A DNA stretch of 62,122 nt from an uncultured Oscillospiraceae bacterium (GCA_910577525.1 CAJTLI010000015.1:1-62122); one strand, 5' to 3'; shown: positions 50,564 to 60,258, numbered from the stretch's first letter. Numbers and translations: made by a program. Notes: a model not told the origin generated them from the sequence alone.

Positions 50564-51635
50564 CGCCGCGGCGGAAGAAAGAATCCTCTCCCCTCTTGAG
50601 GCCGAGGCCTTTGCCAAAAGGCATACCGGCAATGACCCGCCCCTCACCGGGGCCCAGCGGGCCGCCACCGTCATCATCGCCCTGGGGGTGGAACGGGCCT
50701 CAGCGCTGTACAAGTACATGGAGCCGGAGGACGTGGAGCAGCTCACCCTGGAAGTGGCCAAAATGGGCTTTCTGGGGTCGGAGCAGACCGAGGCAATTCT
50801 GTTTGAGTTCTACCAGCTGTGCCGCACCAACCGGGCGGTGACGGAGGGCGGCCTGGAATACGCCCGCACTGTGCTGGAAAAGGCCTATGGCCCCCAGGCG
50901 GCCGACGAGCTGCTGGGCAAAGTGACCAAGTCCCTGCAAAACCGCAGCTTTTCCTTCATGGAGAAGGCGGACGAGACCTCTCTGTTCTCCGCCCTCCAGA
51001 ACGAGCGGCCCCAGACCATCGCCCTGGTGCTGTCCTACGTGGAGCCCGACAAGGCGGCCGGGGTCATCTCCCGGCTGGACGAGAAGCGCCAGGTCCAGGT
51101 AGTGGAGAGCATGGCCAAGATCGAGAGCGTGTCCCCCGTGGCCGTCAAGATTATTGAGGCCGAAATGCGCAAGAAGTTCTCCAGCATCGTCACCAGCGCC
51201 AACGTGAAGGTGGGCGGCATCGACTATGTGGCCGACGTGATGAACAACCTGGACCGCACCAGCGAAAAGAACATCTTCGACGGCCTGTCCGCCTACGACC
51301 AGGAGCTGGCCGAGGAGATCCGCAAGCGCATGTTCGTGTTCGAGGACATCATCACCATGGACGACCGGTCCGTGCAGCGCTTTGTCCGGGATTGCGACCC
51401 GCGGGATCTGGTGCTGTCCCTCAAGACCGCCAACGAGGAGGTCTCCAAAAAGCTGCTCAGCAATATGTCCACCCGTATGGCCCAGAACATTAAGGACGAT
51501 CTGGAGATCACCACCAACGTCAAGCTCAAGGACGTGGAGGACGCCCAGCAGCGCATTGTGGATATCATCCGCGACCTGGAGGAGAAGAACGAGATCGTGA
51601 TCGCGAAGGGCGGAAAGGACGATATCATTGCCTAA
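50556..51635 (+). CDS. fliG: Flagellar motor switch protein FliG
   Basis: 359 residues. Links the MS ring to the C ring and to MotA. N-terminal AATVIIALGVERASALYKYM, middle-domain ERPQTIALVLSYVEPDKAAGVISRL, and C-terminal FVFEDIITMDDRSVQRFVRDCDPRDLVLSLK with the charged torque helix. ATG at 50556 has GGAGG 9 bases upstream; an ATG nine bases earlier lies inside that spacing. Overlaps fliF and fliH. Confidence 0.95.
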   Translation: MADAAAEERILSPLEAEAFAKRHTGNDPPLTGAQRAATVIIALGVERASALYKYMEPEDVEQLTLEVAKMGFLGSEQTEAILFEFYQLCRTNRAVTEGGLEYARTVLEKAYGPQAADELLGKVTKSLQNRSFSFMEKADETSLFSALQNERPQTIALVLSYVEPDKAAGVISRLDEKRQVQVVESMAKIESVSPVAVKIIEAEMRKKFSSIVTSANVKVGGIDYVADVMNNLDRTSEKNIFDGLSAYDQELAEEIRKRMFVFEDIITMDDRSVQRFVRDCDPRDLVLSLKTANEEVSKKLLSNMSTRMAQNIKDDLEITTNVKLKDVEDAQQRIVDIIRDLEEKNEIVIAKGGKDDIIA

Positions 51636-52584
51636 TGTATTCAAAGCGTTTCTCTGGGGCGGAGGAAAGGACAAGGCCGGGGCTGAGGCCAAGGTGCAGC
51701 CCTATCAGTTCCGCCCGGCGGAGGAGCTGGCCATGGAGCTGGAGGTCCCGGCGGAGGAGCCCGCCCCGGAGGAATCCCTCCCGGAGCAGCCGGACCGTCC
51801 CGAGGAGCCGGACCGCCCGGAGGGGTTCGACATCCTGATTACCGATCAGGAGGAACCGGAGGACGGCGCGGAGCCGGAGGCCGAGCCTGAGCCCGAACCC
51901 GAGCCGGAACCAAAGGAAAACCCCGTCACCTTCGCCCAGATTCAGGCGGAGCAGATTCTGGCCGAGGCCCGGCGGGACGCAGAGCGCCTTCTGGACCGGG
52001 CTCAGGAGGACTCGGCCCGGGAGGCGGAGAAGGTATACGCCAAGGCCCGGGAGGAGGGCTATCAGGAGGGCTACGCGGCCGGGATGGCCCAGGCTGCCCA
52101 AGAGTCCAAAGCCCTCCGGGAGGAGCAGGCCCAGCGCCAGGAGGAGGAGGTCCACCGCTTTATGGAGCAGGCGGGCGTCGCCCTGGACCGGCAGATGGAC
52201 CAGAGCGTGGACGACCTGCGGGACCTGGCCCTGGCGGTGGCGGAGAAGGTGGTGTGCGTCAGCCTGAAGAGCAGCGCCGACGTGATCAGCCGCATGATTC
52301 AGACCGCCATCGATAAGCGCAAGAAAAAAGAATGGGTACATATTTATATCTCTGAGTGCGACGCCAAGCGCCTCACTCAGATTCCCGCCACCTTGTCCGC
52401 AGCGCTCACCGCCCTGTCCGACCGGGTGCGCATCATCCCCATGTCCGACGACGAGTCGGGCACCTGCATCATTGAGATGCCCGACGAGATCGTGGATGCC
52501 AGCGCGGCCACCCAGCTGAACAACCTGCGGACCATTCTGATGGACACCGCCAACAGCGCGTCGGGTATGAATCTGTTTCATTGA
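51628..52584 (+). CDS. fliH: Flagellar export ATPase regulator FliH
   Basis: 318 residues, longer than common FliH because of an acidic N-terminal region (about 25-100, EPEAEPEPEPEPEP-type). A coiled-coil (about 105-180, Glu/Ala/Arg-rich, REEGYQEGYAAGMAQ) precedes the FliI-binding domain (VDDLRDLALAVAEKVV and VHIYISECDAKRL). The start is TTG overlapping the fliG stop (TTGCCTAA) with AAAGGA upstream. Controls FliI at the export gate. Confidence 0.88.
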   Translation: MPNVFKAFLWGGGKDKAGAEAKVQPYQFRPAEELAMELEVPAEEPAPEESLPEQPDRPEEPDRPEGFDILITDQEEPEDGAEPEAEPEPEPEPEPKENPVTFAQIQAEQILAEARRDAERLLDRAQEDSAREAEKVYAKAREEGYQEGYAAGMAQAAQESKALREEQAQRQEEEVHRFMEQAGVALDRQMDQSVDDLRDLALAVAEKVVCVSLKSSADVISRMIQTAIDKRKKKEWVHIYISECDAKRLTQIPATLSAALTALSDRVRIIPMSDDESGTCIIEMPDEIVDASAATQLNNLRTILMDTANSASGMNLFH

Positions 52585-52653
52585 GATCAGCGCTGCCCCG
52601 CGTTCTCCCAGGCCGGGAACGGGGCGGCGAGGCACAGGCCGGTGGAGTGAAAA

Positions 52654-53964
52654 ATGCCATCCGTATTTCAACAAATGACCCGCCAGATCTACAACGCGGA
52701 GCCCTACAGCCTGACGGGAAAAATCGAGAATATTGTGGGCATGTCCATCGAGGCCTCCGGCGGGAGGGCCGCCGTAGGCGATATCTGCCGCATCTACAAC
52801 GGCGACTCCGGCGGACAGGTGACAGCCGAGGTGGTGGGCTTCAAAAACGACCACATCCTGCTCATGCCCTACTCGGACATGAGCGGCATCTCGGCGGGCA
52901 ATTTCGTGCGCAACACCGGGCGGCAGCTCACCCTGCAGGTGGGCGAATTCCTCCGGGGGCGCATCATCAACGCCCTGGGCCAGCCCATCGATGGCAAGGG
53001 GCCCTTTGAGGAGGGCACCTCCTACTGCGTGGGCGGCGGCTACATCAACCCCCTTCAGCGCCCCCCAATCCGGGAGCGCATTCAGTTCGGCGTGAAGGCC
53101 ATCGACGGCATGATTACCATCGGCAAGGGCCAGCGTATCGGCATATTCGCCGGTTCCGGCGTGGGCAAGTCCACTTTGATGGGCATGATCGCCAAGAATG
53201 TCACTGCGGATATTAACGTCATCGCCCTGGTGGGGGAGCGGGGCCGCGAGGTGCTGGAGTTCGTGGAAAAGGACCTGGGCCCCGAGGGGATGAAGCGGTC
53301 GATCCTGGTGGTTGCCACCTCCGACCAGCCCGCCATGCTTCGCATGCGGTGCCCCAGCGTGGCCACCGGCATCGCGGAGTATTTCCGGGATCAGGGCTAC
53401 GACGTGCTGCTGATGATGGACTCCCTCACCCGCTTCGCCATGGCCCAGCGGGAGATTGGGCTCGCCATCGGCGAGCCTCCGGTGTCCCGGGGCTACACCC
53501 CCTCCATGTACGCGGAAATGCCCAAGCTGCTGGAGCGCAGCGGCAATTTCAGCCGGGGCTCCATCACCGGGGTGTACACCGTGCTGGTGGAGGGCGACGA
53601 CACCAACGAGCCCATCGCCGACACCGTCCGGGGCATCCTGGACGGCCACATCGTCTTATCCCGGCAGCTGGCCAACTCCAATCACTACCCCGCCATCGAT
53701 GTGAGCGCCAGCATCTCCCGTTTGATGGTGGAGATCGTCCCCCCGGAGCACCGGCAGCTGGCCTCCCGCATACGAGATATTATGAGCGTGTATGAGAAAA
53801 ACGCCGACCTGGTGGCCATCGGGGCCTATAAGCCGGGCACCAACCGGAAGCTGGATTTCGCCATGTCCAAAATCGACGCGGTGAACGAATTCCTGACTCA
53901 GGACGTGAACGAGGCCTTTTCCTACGATCAATGCGTGGCCGAGATGGCCAAGATTCTCAAATAA
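52654..53964 (+). CDS. fliI: Flagellum-specific ATPase FliI
   Basis: 436 residues, full length. Walker A in FAGSGVGKSTLMG, Walker B in VLLMMDSLTRFAMAQREI, then the catalytic GEPPVSRGYTPSMYAEMPKLLERSG block. Energises flagellar protein export with FliH and FliJ. It starts after a 69-base gap that holds only its leader; the GTGGAGTGAAAA ribosome region is weak. Confidence 0.96.
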   Translation: MPSVFQQMTRQIYNAEPYSLTGKIENIVGMSIEASGGRAAVGDICRIYNGDSGGQVTAEVVGFKNDHILLMPYSDMSGISAGNFVRNTGRQLTLQVGEFLRGRIINALGQPIDGKGPFEEGTSYCVGGGYINPLQRPPIRERIQFGVKAIDGMITIGKGQRIGIFAGSGVGKSTLMGMIAKNVTADINVIALVGERGREVLEFVEKDLGPEGMKRSILVVATSDQPAMLRMRCPSVATGIAEYFRDQGYDVLLMMDSLTRFAMAQREIGLAIGEPPVSRGYTPSMYAEMPKLLERSGNFSRGSITGVYTVLVEGDDTNEPIADTVRGILDGHIVLSRQLANSNHYPAIDVSASISRLMVEIVPPEHRQLASRIRDIMSVYEKNADLVAIGAYKPGTNRKLDFAMSKIDAVNEFLTQDVNEAFSYDQCVAEMAKILK

Positions 53965-53986
53965 CCCTCGTAAGGTGGAGAAATAG

Positions 53987-54439
53987 ATGAAGAAATTCAA
54001 GTTCTCCCTGGATTCGGTGCTCTCCTACAAGCAGCAGGTGCTGGAATCCCTTCAGGGCGAGCACGCGGTGATCCTGGCCCAGGTGAGAGAGCAGGAGGAA
54101 GTGCTGGAGGCGGCGTGGCAGGCCTACCGGGACTGCAACGAGGAGTACCGCCAGCGCAAGGCCGAGGGCATCTCCATTATGGACGCCATGTTCTATCAGA
54201 ACGGCCTGCGGGTGCTGGAGGGCGATATCCAGCGGGAGACCGACAGGCTGGAAGAGCTCAGAAAGCAGGAGGAGGCCAAGCGTCAGGAGGTCGTGGACGC
54301 CAAGATTGACACCTCCTCCATCGAGAAGCTGAAGGAGAAGAAGCTGGAGCTGTATAACAAGGAGGTCGCCAAGAGCGAGGAGATCCTCATCGACGAGTTT
54401 GTCAGCTCTGCCCGGGCCCGGGCCAGCATCGGCGCCTGA
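53987..54439 (+). CDS. fliJ: Flagellar export protein FliJ
   Basis: 150 residues, almost entirely coiled coil: FKFSLDSVLSYKQQVLESLQGEH at the start, typical for FliJ, then heptads with Glu/Gln/Leu. Escorts export chaperones and contacts FlhA. Located directly after fliI with AAGGTGGAG upstream. Confidence 0.88.
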   Translation: MKKFKFSLDSVLSYKQQVLESLQGEHAVILAQVREQEEVLEAAWQAYRDCNEEYRQRKAEGISIMDAMFYQNGLRVLEGDIQRETDRLEELRKQEEAKRQEVVDAKIDTSSIEKLKEKKLELYNKEVAKSEEILIDEFVSSARARASIGA

Positions 54440-54530
54440 TACAGGTCCATTGGGGCCCCTGACCAGTCCAATCCGGCGGTTTGTCCGCCGTTTGGAAATA
54501 TATAGTTTCATTGGAAAGGAGGAAAGCAAG

Positions 54531-55706
54531 ATGGAACAGACAAGTATGGCCATGATGCTTCTTCAGACCGTGGCCAGCCAGACCAAGCTGCCCAAGCCCG
54601 CGGGCAAGACCGACAGCGACGGATTCAGCGATTTCCAGAAGATGCTGGAGGAGAAGTCCCAGGAGAAGGACCCGCTGCTGGAGGAGCCGGCCAGAACCCG
54701 CCCCAAGGCTGAGACAGGACCCGTCGTGAAAAAGACGGAAAAGGCTTCCGTTGAAAGGCCGGAAAATTCGCTGGAGCGGATCAAGAGGCTGGCGGAGCAG
54801 GGCTTCCCCGTGATTCAGCCCTCTATCGCCGCCGTGACGCTGGACGGGCAGGTGCTCCAGCCCGGCGAATATGTGCAAGTCTGGACGCCCACCGGCGTGG
54901 AGATTATCCCCGTCACCGATTTGGACGAGGCCCAGATGAGGGAGCTTCAGCAGCTGCTGGACGGACTCCCCACCCACGTGATCGACGTGTCCGACCCCGA
55001 GGCCGACGCTTTGCTGGAGGCTACCGACCCCGCTGTGGAGCACGGCCCCGCCGAGCTGCTGGAACGGGCGGTGAACCAGGAGGCCAAGGCGACCTTCCAG
55101 CAGGCCGTGGAGGAGGAGCTGCCCCAGGAACAGGAGGAGGACGGCGCTCAGGCGGAGCTTCTGGACATGGAGCAGGCCCCCCGGCAGCTCTTCCGGGACG
55201 TGGAGGCCGCCCCCGTGAAGGTGGGCGAGGTGTACGACGCCCAGCCTTCCGGGGAGACGGACGTGGCCAAGCAGCTCAGCGCCGGAGTGGCCCAGGCCCT
55301 GGAGCGGGGCGAATCCCTGGTGCGGGTGCGGCTCAATCCCCAGTCTCTGGGCGAGGTCACTGTGGAGCTGCGGCAGAGCGCCGAGGGCGTCCTGCATGTG
55401 GCCATCACCGCCCAGAACAACCAGACCCGGGGCCTTTTGGACCGCCACGCCGGCGATCTTCAGGGACTGCTCAGCGCACGCGGGCAGGCCGTGGAGGTGG
55501 AAGTACAGCAGCCCCAGGAGAACCAGCAGAATCAAAACCAGAATCAAAACCAGAATCAGAACCAGCAGCGCAATTACGAGGGCCAGAACGGCCACGGACA
55601 GGGTCAGGACGGCCAGGAGGAGCGCCGGCAGCGCCGCTCCCACACCAGCGGCCAGGACTTCTTGCAGCAGCTGCGTCTGGGACTGATCCCCACGGGGGAA
55701 TTCTGA
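54531..55706 (+). CDS. fliK: Flagellar hook-length control protein FliK
   Basis: 391 residues. The variable N-terminal part is Glu/Lys/Pro-rich. The conserved C-terminal domain has VRVRLNPQSLGEVTVELRQ and LLDRHAGDLQGLLSARG, the FliK core. The tail carries a five-fold NQ repeat (QNQNQNQ) encoded by AACCAGAATCA-type units near 55525-55565, then a Gly/Gln/Arg stretch. ATG at 54531 has AAAGGAGGAAA upstream; an in-frame ATG at 54399 lies inside fliJ. Measures hook length and switches export class. Confidence 0.9.
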   Translation: MEQTSMAMMLLQTVASQTKLPKPAGKTDSDGFSDFQKMLEEKSQEKDPLLEEPARTRPKAETGPVVKKTEKASVERPENSLERIKRLAEQGFPVIQPSIAAVTLDGQVLQPGEYVQVWTPTGVEIIPVTDLDEAQMRELQQLLDGLPTHVIDVSDPEADALLEATDPAVEHGPAELLERAVNQEAKATFQQAVEEELPQEQEEDGAQAELLDMEQAPRQLFRDVEAAPVKVGEVYDAQPSGETDVAKQLSAGVAQALERGESLVRVRLNPQSLGEVTVELRQSAEGVLHVAITAQNNQTRGLLDRHAGDLQGLLSARGQAVEVEVQQPQENQQNQNQNQNQNQNQQRNYEGQNGHGQGQDGQEERRQRRSHTSGQDFLQQLRLGLIPTGEF

Positions 55707-55728
55707 TCGGAAAGGAGAAGCAATATAT

Positions 55729-56385
55729 ATGGGCGTGAGCAATTACTCCATGGTGGACCTGTCCAACCGGGCTACCGCGGTCCAAGGCCTGGTGGCGGAG
55801 AAGAGCACCAGCCGGAAGGGCAACACGGAGCTCACTATGCAGGACTTCCTCCAGCTGATGGTGGTGCAGCTACAGAACCAGAGCATGGACGACACCATGG
55901 ACACCGGCGAGATGATGAGCCAGATGGTGCAGATGCAGATGGTCACCGCCATTTCCAACATGAATGAGACCAGCCTGATGACCTACGCCAGCTCCATGGT
56001 GGGCAAGGAGGTCACAATCGGCATCCGGGACGGCAACAAGCTGAAGGAGATCCTGGTCAAGGTGGTGGGCACGGGCATGTCCAACGGCGAGCAGGTCATC
56101 TTCGGCGAGGACGAAAAGGGCAATGTGGAGACCTACAAGCTCAACCAGATCATGGCCGTCGGCAAGCTGCCTCCCAAGCTGGAGGCCCCCGATCCCGACA
56201 AACCCACTGACCCCGACAAGCCCGTTGATCCCACTGACCCCGATAAACCCACTGACCCCGATAAACCCGTTGATCCTGATAAACCCGTTGATCCCGACAA
56301 GCCCACAGAGGGTACGGAGGGGAGCGGAGACAAGGACGAGGGCGGCGAGGAGCCCAAGGACCCCAGCACGGAAGGAGCCGGCTGA
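55729..56385 (+). CDS. flgD: Flagellar hook capping protein FlgD with repetitive Pro/Asp tail
   Basis: 218 residues. Core (about 25-150): MQDFLQLMVVQLQNQSMDDTMD, QMVQMQMVTAISNMNE and MVGKEVTI are the FlgD N-terminal signature. After the short beta region, residues about 155-200 form repeats of DPDKPTDPDKPVDP, then a Glu/Gly-rich tail. A tail of this type is not part of ordinary FlgD. Needed for hook assembly. Confidence 0.9.
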   Translation: MGVSNYSMVDLSNRATAVQGLVAEKSTSRKGNTELTMQDFLQLMVVQLQNQSMDDTMDTGEMMSQMVQMQMVTAISNMNETSLMTYASSMVGKEVTIGIRDGNKLKEILVKVVGTGMSNGEQVIFGEDEKGNVETYKLNQIMAVGKLPPKLEAPDPDKPTDPDKPVDPTDPDKPTDPDKPVDPDKPVDPDKPTEGTEGSGDKDEGGEEPKDPSTEGAG

Positions 56386-56408
56386 ATCAAGAGACGAGGT
56401 GAGATAAG

Positions 56409-56792
56409 ATGATCCAGCGTGTATCAGGTCTACAGCGCACGGACGCGCCACAGGTCCGGGTACCGCAGACGAGCAGCAAGCCCGGCGCGTTCGGCGAGAT
56501 GCTCCGGAAGGAGCTGGCCCAAAGCGAACAGCCGGTTCAGAGCGTGGCGTTTTCCAAGCACGCCATTTCCCGGGCTCAGGAGCGGGGAATCGAGGTCACA
56601 CCGGATCTGATGGACCAGCTGGTGGGCAGCGTGATCCGGGCTCAGGCCAAGGGAGCAACCAACATCCTGGCGATGGACGCCGACAAGGCCTTTATCATCA
56701 ACGTACCCAACGCCAAGGTCATCACCGCCATTACCCAGGAGGAAATGAAGGAAAATATCTTCACCAATATTGACGGCGCCGTCTTCCTGTAA
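56409..56792 (+). CDS. Flagellar operon protein, TIGR02530 family
   Basis: 127 residues. Diagnostic core: FSKHAISRAQERGIEVTPDLMDQLVGSVIRAQAKGA, read here as a summary of positions 51-85, followed by TNILAMDADKAFIINV and VITAITQEEMKENIFTNIDGAVF. The family is always found between flgD and flgE in Firmicutes; its function is unclear. Confidence 0.9.
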   Translation: MIQRVSGLQRTDAPQVRVPQTSSKPGAFGEMLRKELAQSEQPVQSVAFSKHAISRAQERGIEVTPDLMDQLVGSVIRAQAKGATNILAMDADKAFIINVPNAKVITAITQEEMKENIFTNIDGAVFL

Positions 56793-56893
56793 TATGATAA
56801 GCAGATGGCAGGACCGATTTTCGGATGCCTTTGCCCTCCGTCCGACTGGCGGGGGGCGGGCGGCGCTGAATCGAAAGGAGTAATCTTTTAGTT

Positions 56894-58189
56894 ATGACTG
56901 GTGCAATGTATGCAGCCATTGCGGGTCTCCGGACCCATATGCAGAACCTGAATGTCATCGGCCACAACGTGGCCAACGTCAACACCGCCGGGTACAAGTC
57001 CCAGCGCGCGGTGTTCAAGACCTCTTTGTACACCACCCTCACCGGCGGCTCCGACGGCACCGCCGTCATGGGCGGCACCAACCCCTCCCAGATCGGCTAC
57101 GGCTCCAACGTGTCCACCGTGGACATCGACATGAGCACCGGCAACTACAACCCCACCGGCAAGCCCACCGACCTGATGCTGGACGGCGACGGCTTCTTCC
57201 TGGTGGGCGACAAGGAGCTCGCCCAGAATTTTGACGGCACCGTCAACGACGTGGACCGGCTGACCTCCCTGTTCCTCACCCGGGTGGGCAACTTCGAGTT
57301 TAAGGCCGACGGCTACTTCGCCAACAACGACGGCAACTGCGTCTACGGCTTTCTGTGCACCGGCAAGTGGGGCGACGAGAACAACCCCATATATCAGATG
57401 GACCCGACCACGAACAAGCCCGTGCTGGACGCCAACAACAACCCGGTCCGCCTGGCCCCCGAGGGGATCAAGGAGGGCGACCCCGTGTTCAGCGACCAGC
57501 TGGTGCCCATCCGGCTCCCCCGGGTGCAGAAGACCATGCTGTACTTCCATCAGGAGGCGGACGGCACCCTGGTGGAGGCCACGGAGGCGGACGCCATCGA
57601 CGCGGCGACGGGGGATCTGAAGGCCGGCTACCTCGCCAAGGAGGCCATGGAGATCGTCTACCCCCAGGCCAGCCAGGCGGGCATCACGGAGAACACCGAG
57701 CTGGCCCAGGGCCAGTTCACCGGCATCACCGTGGACCGGAACACCGGCCTGATCGCCGGTACCAGCGCCGACACCGGCGAGATCGTCATCATCGGCTGCG
57801 TGGGCGTGGGCCTTGTGACCAACCCCAACGGCGTGACCAGCATGGGCGACAACTACTTCAAGGCGGGCCCCGGCTCCGGCCAGCTCACCGTGGCCATCCT
57901 GGGCGGCAGCGCCGAGGCCATGAACATCACCCAGATCAACAAGTCTCTGTACCGCGCCCCCGCCAATCCGGACGGCACCCCGGGCACCGGCACCGCCCCC
58001 GAGATCGACGGCATGCGCCCCCGCACCGCCGACACCAAGATGCTCTCCAGCGGCCTGGAGATGTCCAAGACCGACCTGGCCCAGGAGATCGCCAACATGA
58101 TCCTGACCCAGCGCGGCTATCAGGCCAACACCCGCATTATCACCGTGACCGACTCCATGCTGGAGGAACTGGTCAACATGAAGCGTTAA
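56894..58189 (+). CDS. flgE: Flagellar hook protein FlgE
   Basis: 431 residues. N-terminal MYAAIAGLRTHMQNLNVIGHNVANVNTAGYKSQ and C-terminal EMSKTDLAQEIANMILTQRGYQANTRIITVTDSMLEELVNMKR are the axial-protein ends; the middle domain (about 130-330) is variable. Polymerises into the hook. The 100 bases before it hold only a leader with AAAGGAG close to the start codon. A hairpin follows its stop. Confidence 0.94.
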   Translation: MTGAMYAAIAGLRTHMQNLNVIGHNVANVNTAGYKSQRAVFKTSLYTTLTGGSDGTAVMGGTNPSQIGYGSNVSTVDIDMSTGNYNPTGKPTDLMLDGDGFFLVGDKELAQNFDGTVNDVDRLTSLFLTRVGNFEFKADGYFANNDGNCVYGFLCTGKWGDENNPIYQMDPTTNKPVLDANNNPVRLAPEGIKEGDPVFSDQLVPIRLPRVQKTMLYFHQEADGTLVEATEADAIDAATGDLKAGYLAKEAMEIVYPQASQAGITENTELAQGQFTGITVDRNTGLIAGTSADTGEIVIIGCVGVGLVTNPNGVTSMGDNYFKAGPGSGQLTVAILGGSAEAMNITQINKSLYRAPANPDGTPGTGTAPEIDGMRPRTADTKMLSSGLEMSKTDLAQEIANMILTQRGYQANTRIITVTDSMLEELVNMKR

Positions 58190-58201
58190 CAAGTCATGAC
58201 C

Positions 58202-58235
58202 TGGCCCGGGGAAGGGTGAAACCTTCTCCGGGCCA
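58202..58235 (+). other. Intra-operon hairpin between flgE and flbD
   Basis: Arms TGGCCCGG-GAAGG and CCTTC-CCGGGCCA around a GTGAAA loop, not followed by a T-run. Likely an mRNA-stability or attenuation element lying after the abundant hook gene. Confidence 0.6.
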
Positions 58236-58279
58236 CCCCCCTGTGGTCCTATCATTTTAGGAATAAGGAGGTTCACACC

Positions 58280-58495
58280 ATGATCGTGCTGACAAAGCGG
58301 AACCATGAGAAATTCCTTGTCAACCATTTGCAGATCGAGTATATTGAGACCATCCCAGAATCGAAGATCGTCATGATGAACCACGACTTCTACCTCGTCC
58401 GGGAGACCACGGATGAGATCATTGATAAGATCGCCAAGTACAACGCGAAAGTGATGGATATCCAACGCGAGATCAGCGTGGTGGATAACCGCTAA
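58280..58495 (+). CDS. flbD: Flagellar protein FlbD
   Basis: 71 residues, standard FlbD: MIVLTKRNHEKFLVNHLQIEYIE, then DFYLVRETTDEIIDKI. Found next to motA in Firmicutes flagellar operons; function poorly known. ATAAGGAGG lies before ATG 58280. Confidence 0.93.
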   Translation: MIVLTKRNHEKFLVNHLQIEYIETIPESKIVMMNHDFYLVRETTDEIIDKIAKYNAKVMDIQREISVVDNR

Positions 58496-58553
58496 AGACA
58501 CAGAACAAGGCGCCGGGCTGCCGCCCACCGCCTGGCAGGAGGTATGCTGTAGT

Positions 58554-59405
58554 ATGAATATCACCTATATCATCGGCTTAGTGCTGGCCTTGGTCGTGTT
58601 CTGCCTGGGCATCATGATGGGGATCAACATCGGCCCCAACGCGGCGCAGGCGGCGGCGGAAAAGGGCGTCATTACCTTTGAGCCCGGGCTGATGTGGAAT
58701 TTCTTCGACGCGGCCAGTATCTTCATCGTCATCGGCTGTACCGTCGCCGTGGTGGTGGCCAGCTTCCCCGGGAGCACCCTGGGGGCGGTGCCCAAGCACT
58801 TCGGCATCATGCTCAACGCCAAGAAGTTCGACCCCATGAGCTACATAGACCAGCTGGTGGACCTGGCCATGACCGCCCGGAAAAACGGCCTGCTGGCCCT
58901 GGAGGGCAAGGCCAACGAGCAGTCGGACCCCTTCTTCAAGCAGGCCATCATGCTCATCGTGGACGCCAACGACCCGGACAAGGTGCGGGCCATCCTGGAA
59001 AACGATATCGAGTGCATGTCCGCCCGGCACGAGGACGCCGCCGCGCTCTACGACAAGGCGGGGTCGGTGGCCCCGGCCTTCGGCATGGTGGGCACGCTGG
59101 TGGGCTTGATTAACATGCTCAACAACATGGACCCCACCAACGGCAGCAGCAGCATCGGCAAGGACATGGGCACCGCCCTGATCACCACCCTGTACGGCTG
59201 TATTCTGGCCCACATGATCTTCGGCCCCATCGCCAACAACCTGCGCATCCGGGACAGTGAGGAGGTCCTGTGCAAGCAGATCATCGTGGAGGGCATTATG
59301 TCCATCCAGTCCGGCGAGAACCCCAAGGCGCTGCGGGAAAAGCTGCTCACCTACATTCCTCAGGGCAAGCGCGAGGAGGGCGGCAAGTCCGGCGGCGGCG
59401 AATGA
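58554..59405 (+). CDS. motA: Flagellar motor stator protein MotA
   Basis: 283 residues with four spans (about 4-24, 40-60, 160-185, 195-220). The cytosolic loop contains MTARKNGLLALEGKANE, holding the Arg/Glu residues that interact with FliG, and the third and fourth spans include GMVGTLVGLINML. Together with MotB it forms the ion-conducting stator. Located within the flagellar operon rather than separately. Confidence 0.94.
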   Translation: MNITYIIGLVLALVVFCLGIMMGINIGPNAAQAAAEKGVITFEPGLMWNFFDAASIFIVIGCTVAVVVASFPGSTLGAVPKHFGIMLNAKKFDPMSYIDQLVDLAMTARKNGLLALEGKANEQSDPFFKQAIMLIVDANDPDKVRAILENDIECMSARHEDAAALYDKAGSVAPAFGMVGTLVGLINMLNNMDPTNGSSSIGKDMGTALITTLYGCILAHMIFGPIANNLRIRDSEEVLCKQIIVEGIMSIQSGENPKALREKLLTYIPQGKREEGGKSGGGE

Positions 59406-59439
59406 GCTTTGCGGCGCGATGTAAGGAGTTGAGAACGTC

Positions 59440-60258
59440 GTGAAAAAGAAAAAAAGCGGTGGCGGCGGCGCCAACTGGATGGACACCTATGGCGACATGG
59501 TGACGCTGCTGCTGTGCTTCTTTGTTCTGCTGTATTCCATGTCCACGGTGGACGAGAGCAAGTGGAAGGCGCTGGTGCAGAGCTTCAACCCCAACGCCGT
59601 ACTCACCGCCACCGACCCCAGCGGCTTGGGCGGGCCCTTCGCCGACCCGGAGGCGGGCCTGGAGAACCCCGGCATGAACCAGCCCGACGACCTGAAGGCC
59701 GCCCAGGAGGAGATCGACACCGCCATCGACCAGCTGTATCAGTCCATGCAGCAGATGGTCAAGGACAAGGGGCTGGAGACCACCGTTCAGGTGACGATGG
59801 AGGGCGGCAAGGTGTTTGTGCAGTTCCGGGACACCGTGTTCTTCTCGGGGGACAGCTATGTCCTCCAGCCCCAGGCGCGGGAGATTCTGCTTGAGGTGTG
59901 CCACATTCTGGACGCGGCCAAGGGCGCCATCGATGAGGTGCGGGTCCAGGGCCACACCGCCCAGGCTTACGCCAACGTGCGCAACCCCGCCGAGGGAGAC
60001 CGGTTCCTGGCCAGCAACCGGGCCACCACCGTGGTGCTCTTTCTTCAGGAGAACAGCCAGATCCACCCCGCCCGGCTGGTGCCGGAGAGCTTCGGCCAAT
60101 GGCGGCCCATCTCCAGCAACGCCACGGCGGAGCTGCGGGCCCCCAACCGCCGGGTGGAGATGGTCATCAGCGGGCGCGACCTGGACGCGGAGGCGCTGAA
60201 CAACGCCCTGGCGGACTACATCACCCGGGACGACTCGGACCTGACCACGGCCCAGTGA
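59440..60258 (+). CDS. motB: Flagellar motor stator protein MotB
   Basis: 272 residues. Short Lys-rich head, one span with the ion-binding Asp19 in YGDMVTLLLCFFVLLYSMS, a plug/linker, and an OmpA-like peptidoglycan-binding domain (VRVQGHTAQA, RFLASNRATTV, NRRVEMVIS). Start codon is GTG with AAGGAG 11 bases upstream. Partner of motA. Confidence 0.94.
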   Translation: MKKKKSGGGGANWMDTYGDMVTLLLCFFVLLYSMSTVDESKWKALVQSFNPNAVLTATDPSGLGGPFADPEAGLENPGMNQPDDLKAAQEEIDTAIDQLYQSMQQMVKDKGLETTVQVTMEGGKVFVQFRDTVFFSGDSYVLQPQAREILLEVCHILDAAKGAIDEVRVQGHTAQAYANVRNPAEGDRFLASNRATTVVLFLQENSQIHPARLVPESFGQWRPISSNATAELRAPNRRVEMVISGRDLDAEALNNALADYITRDDSDLTTAQ

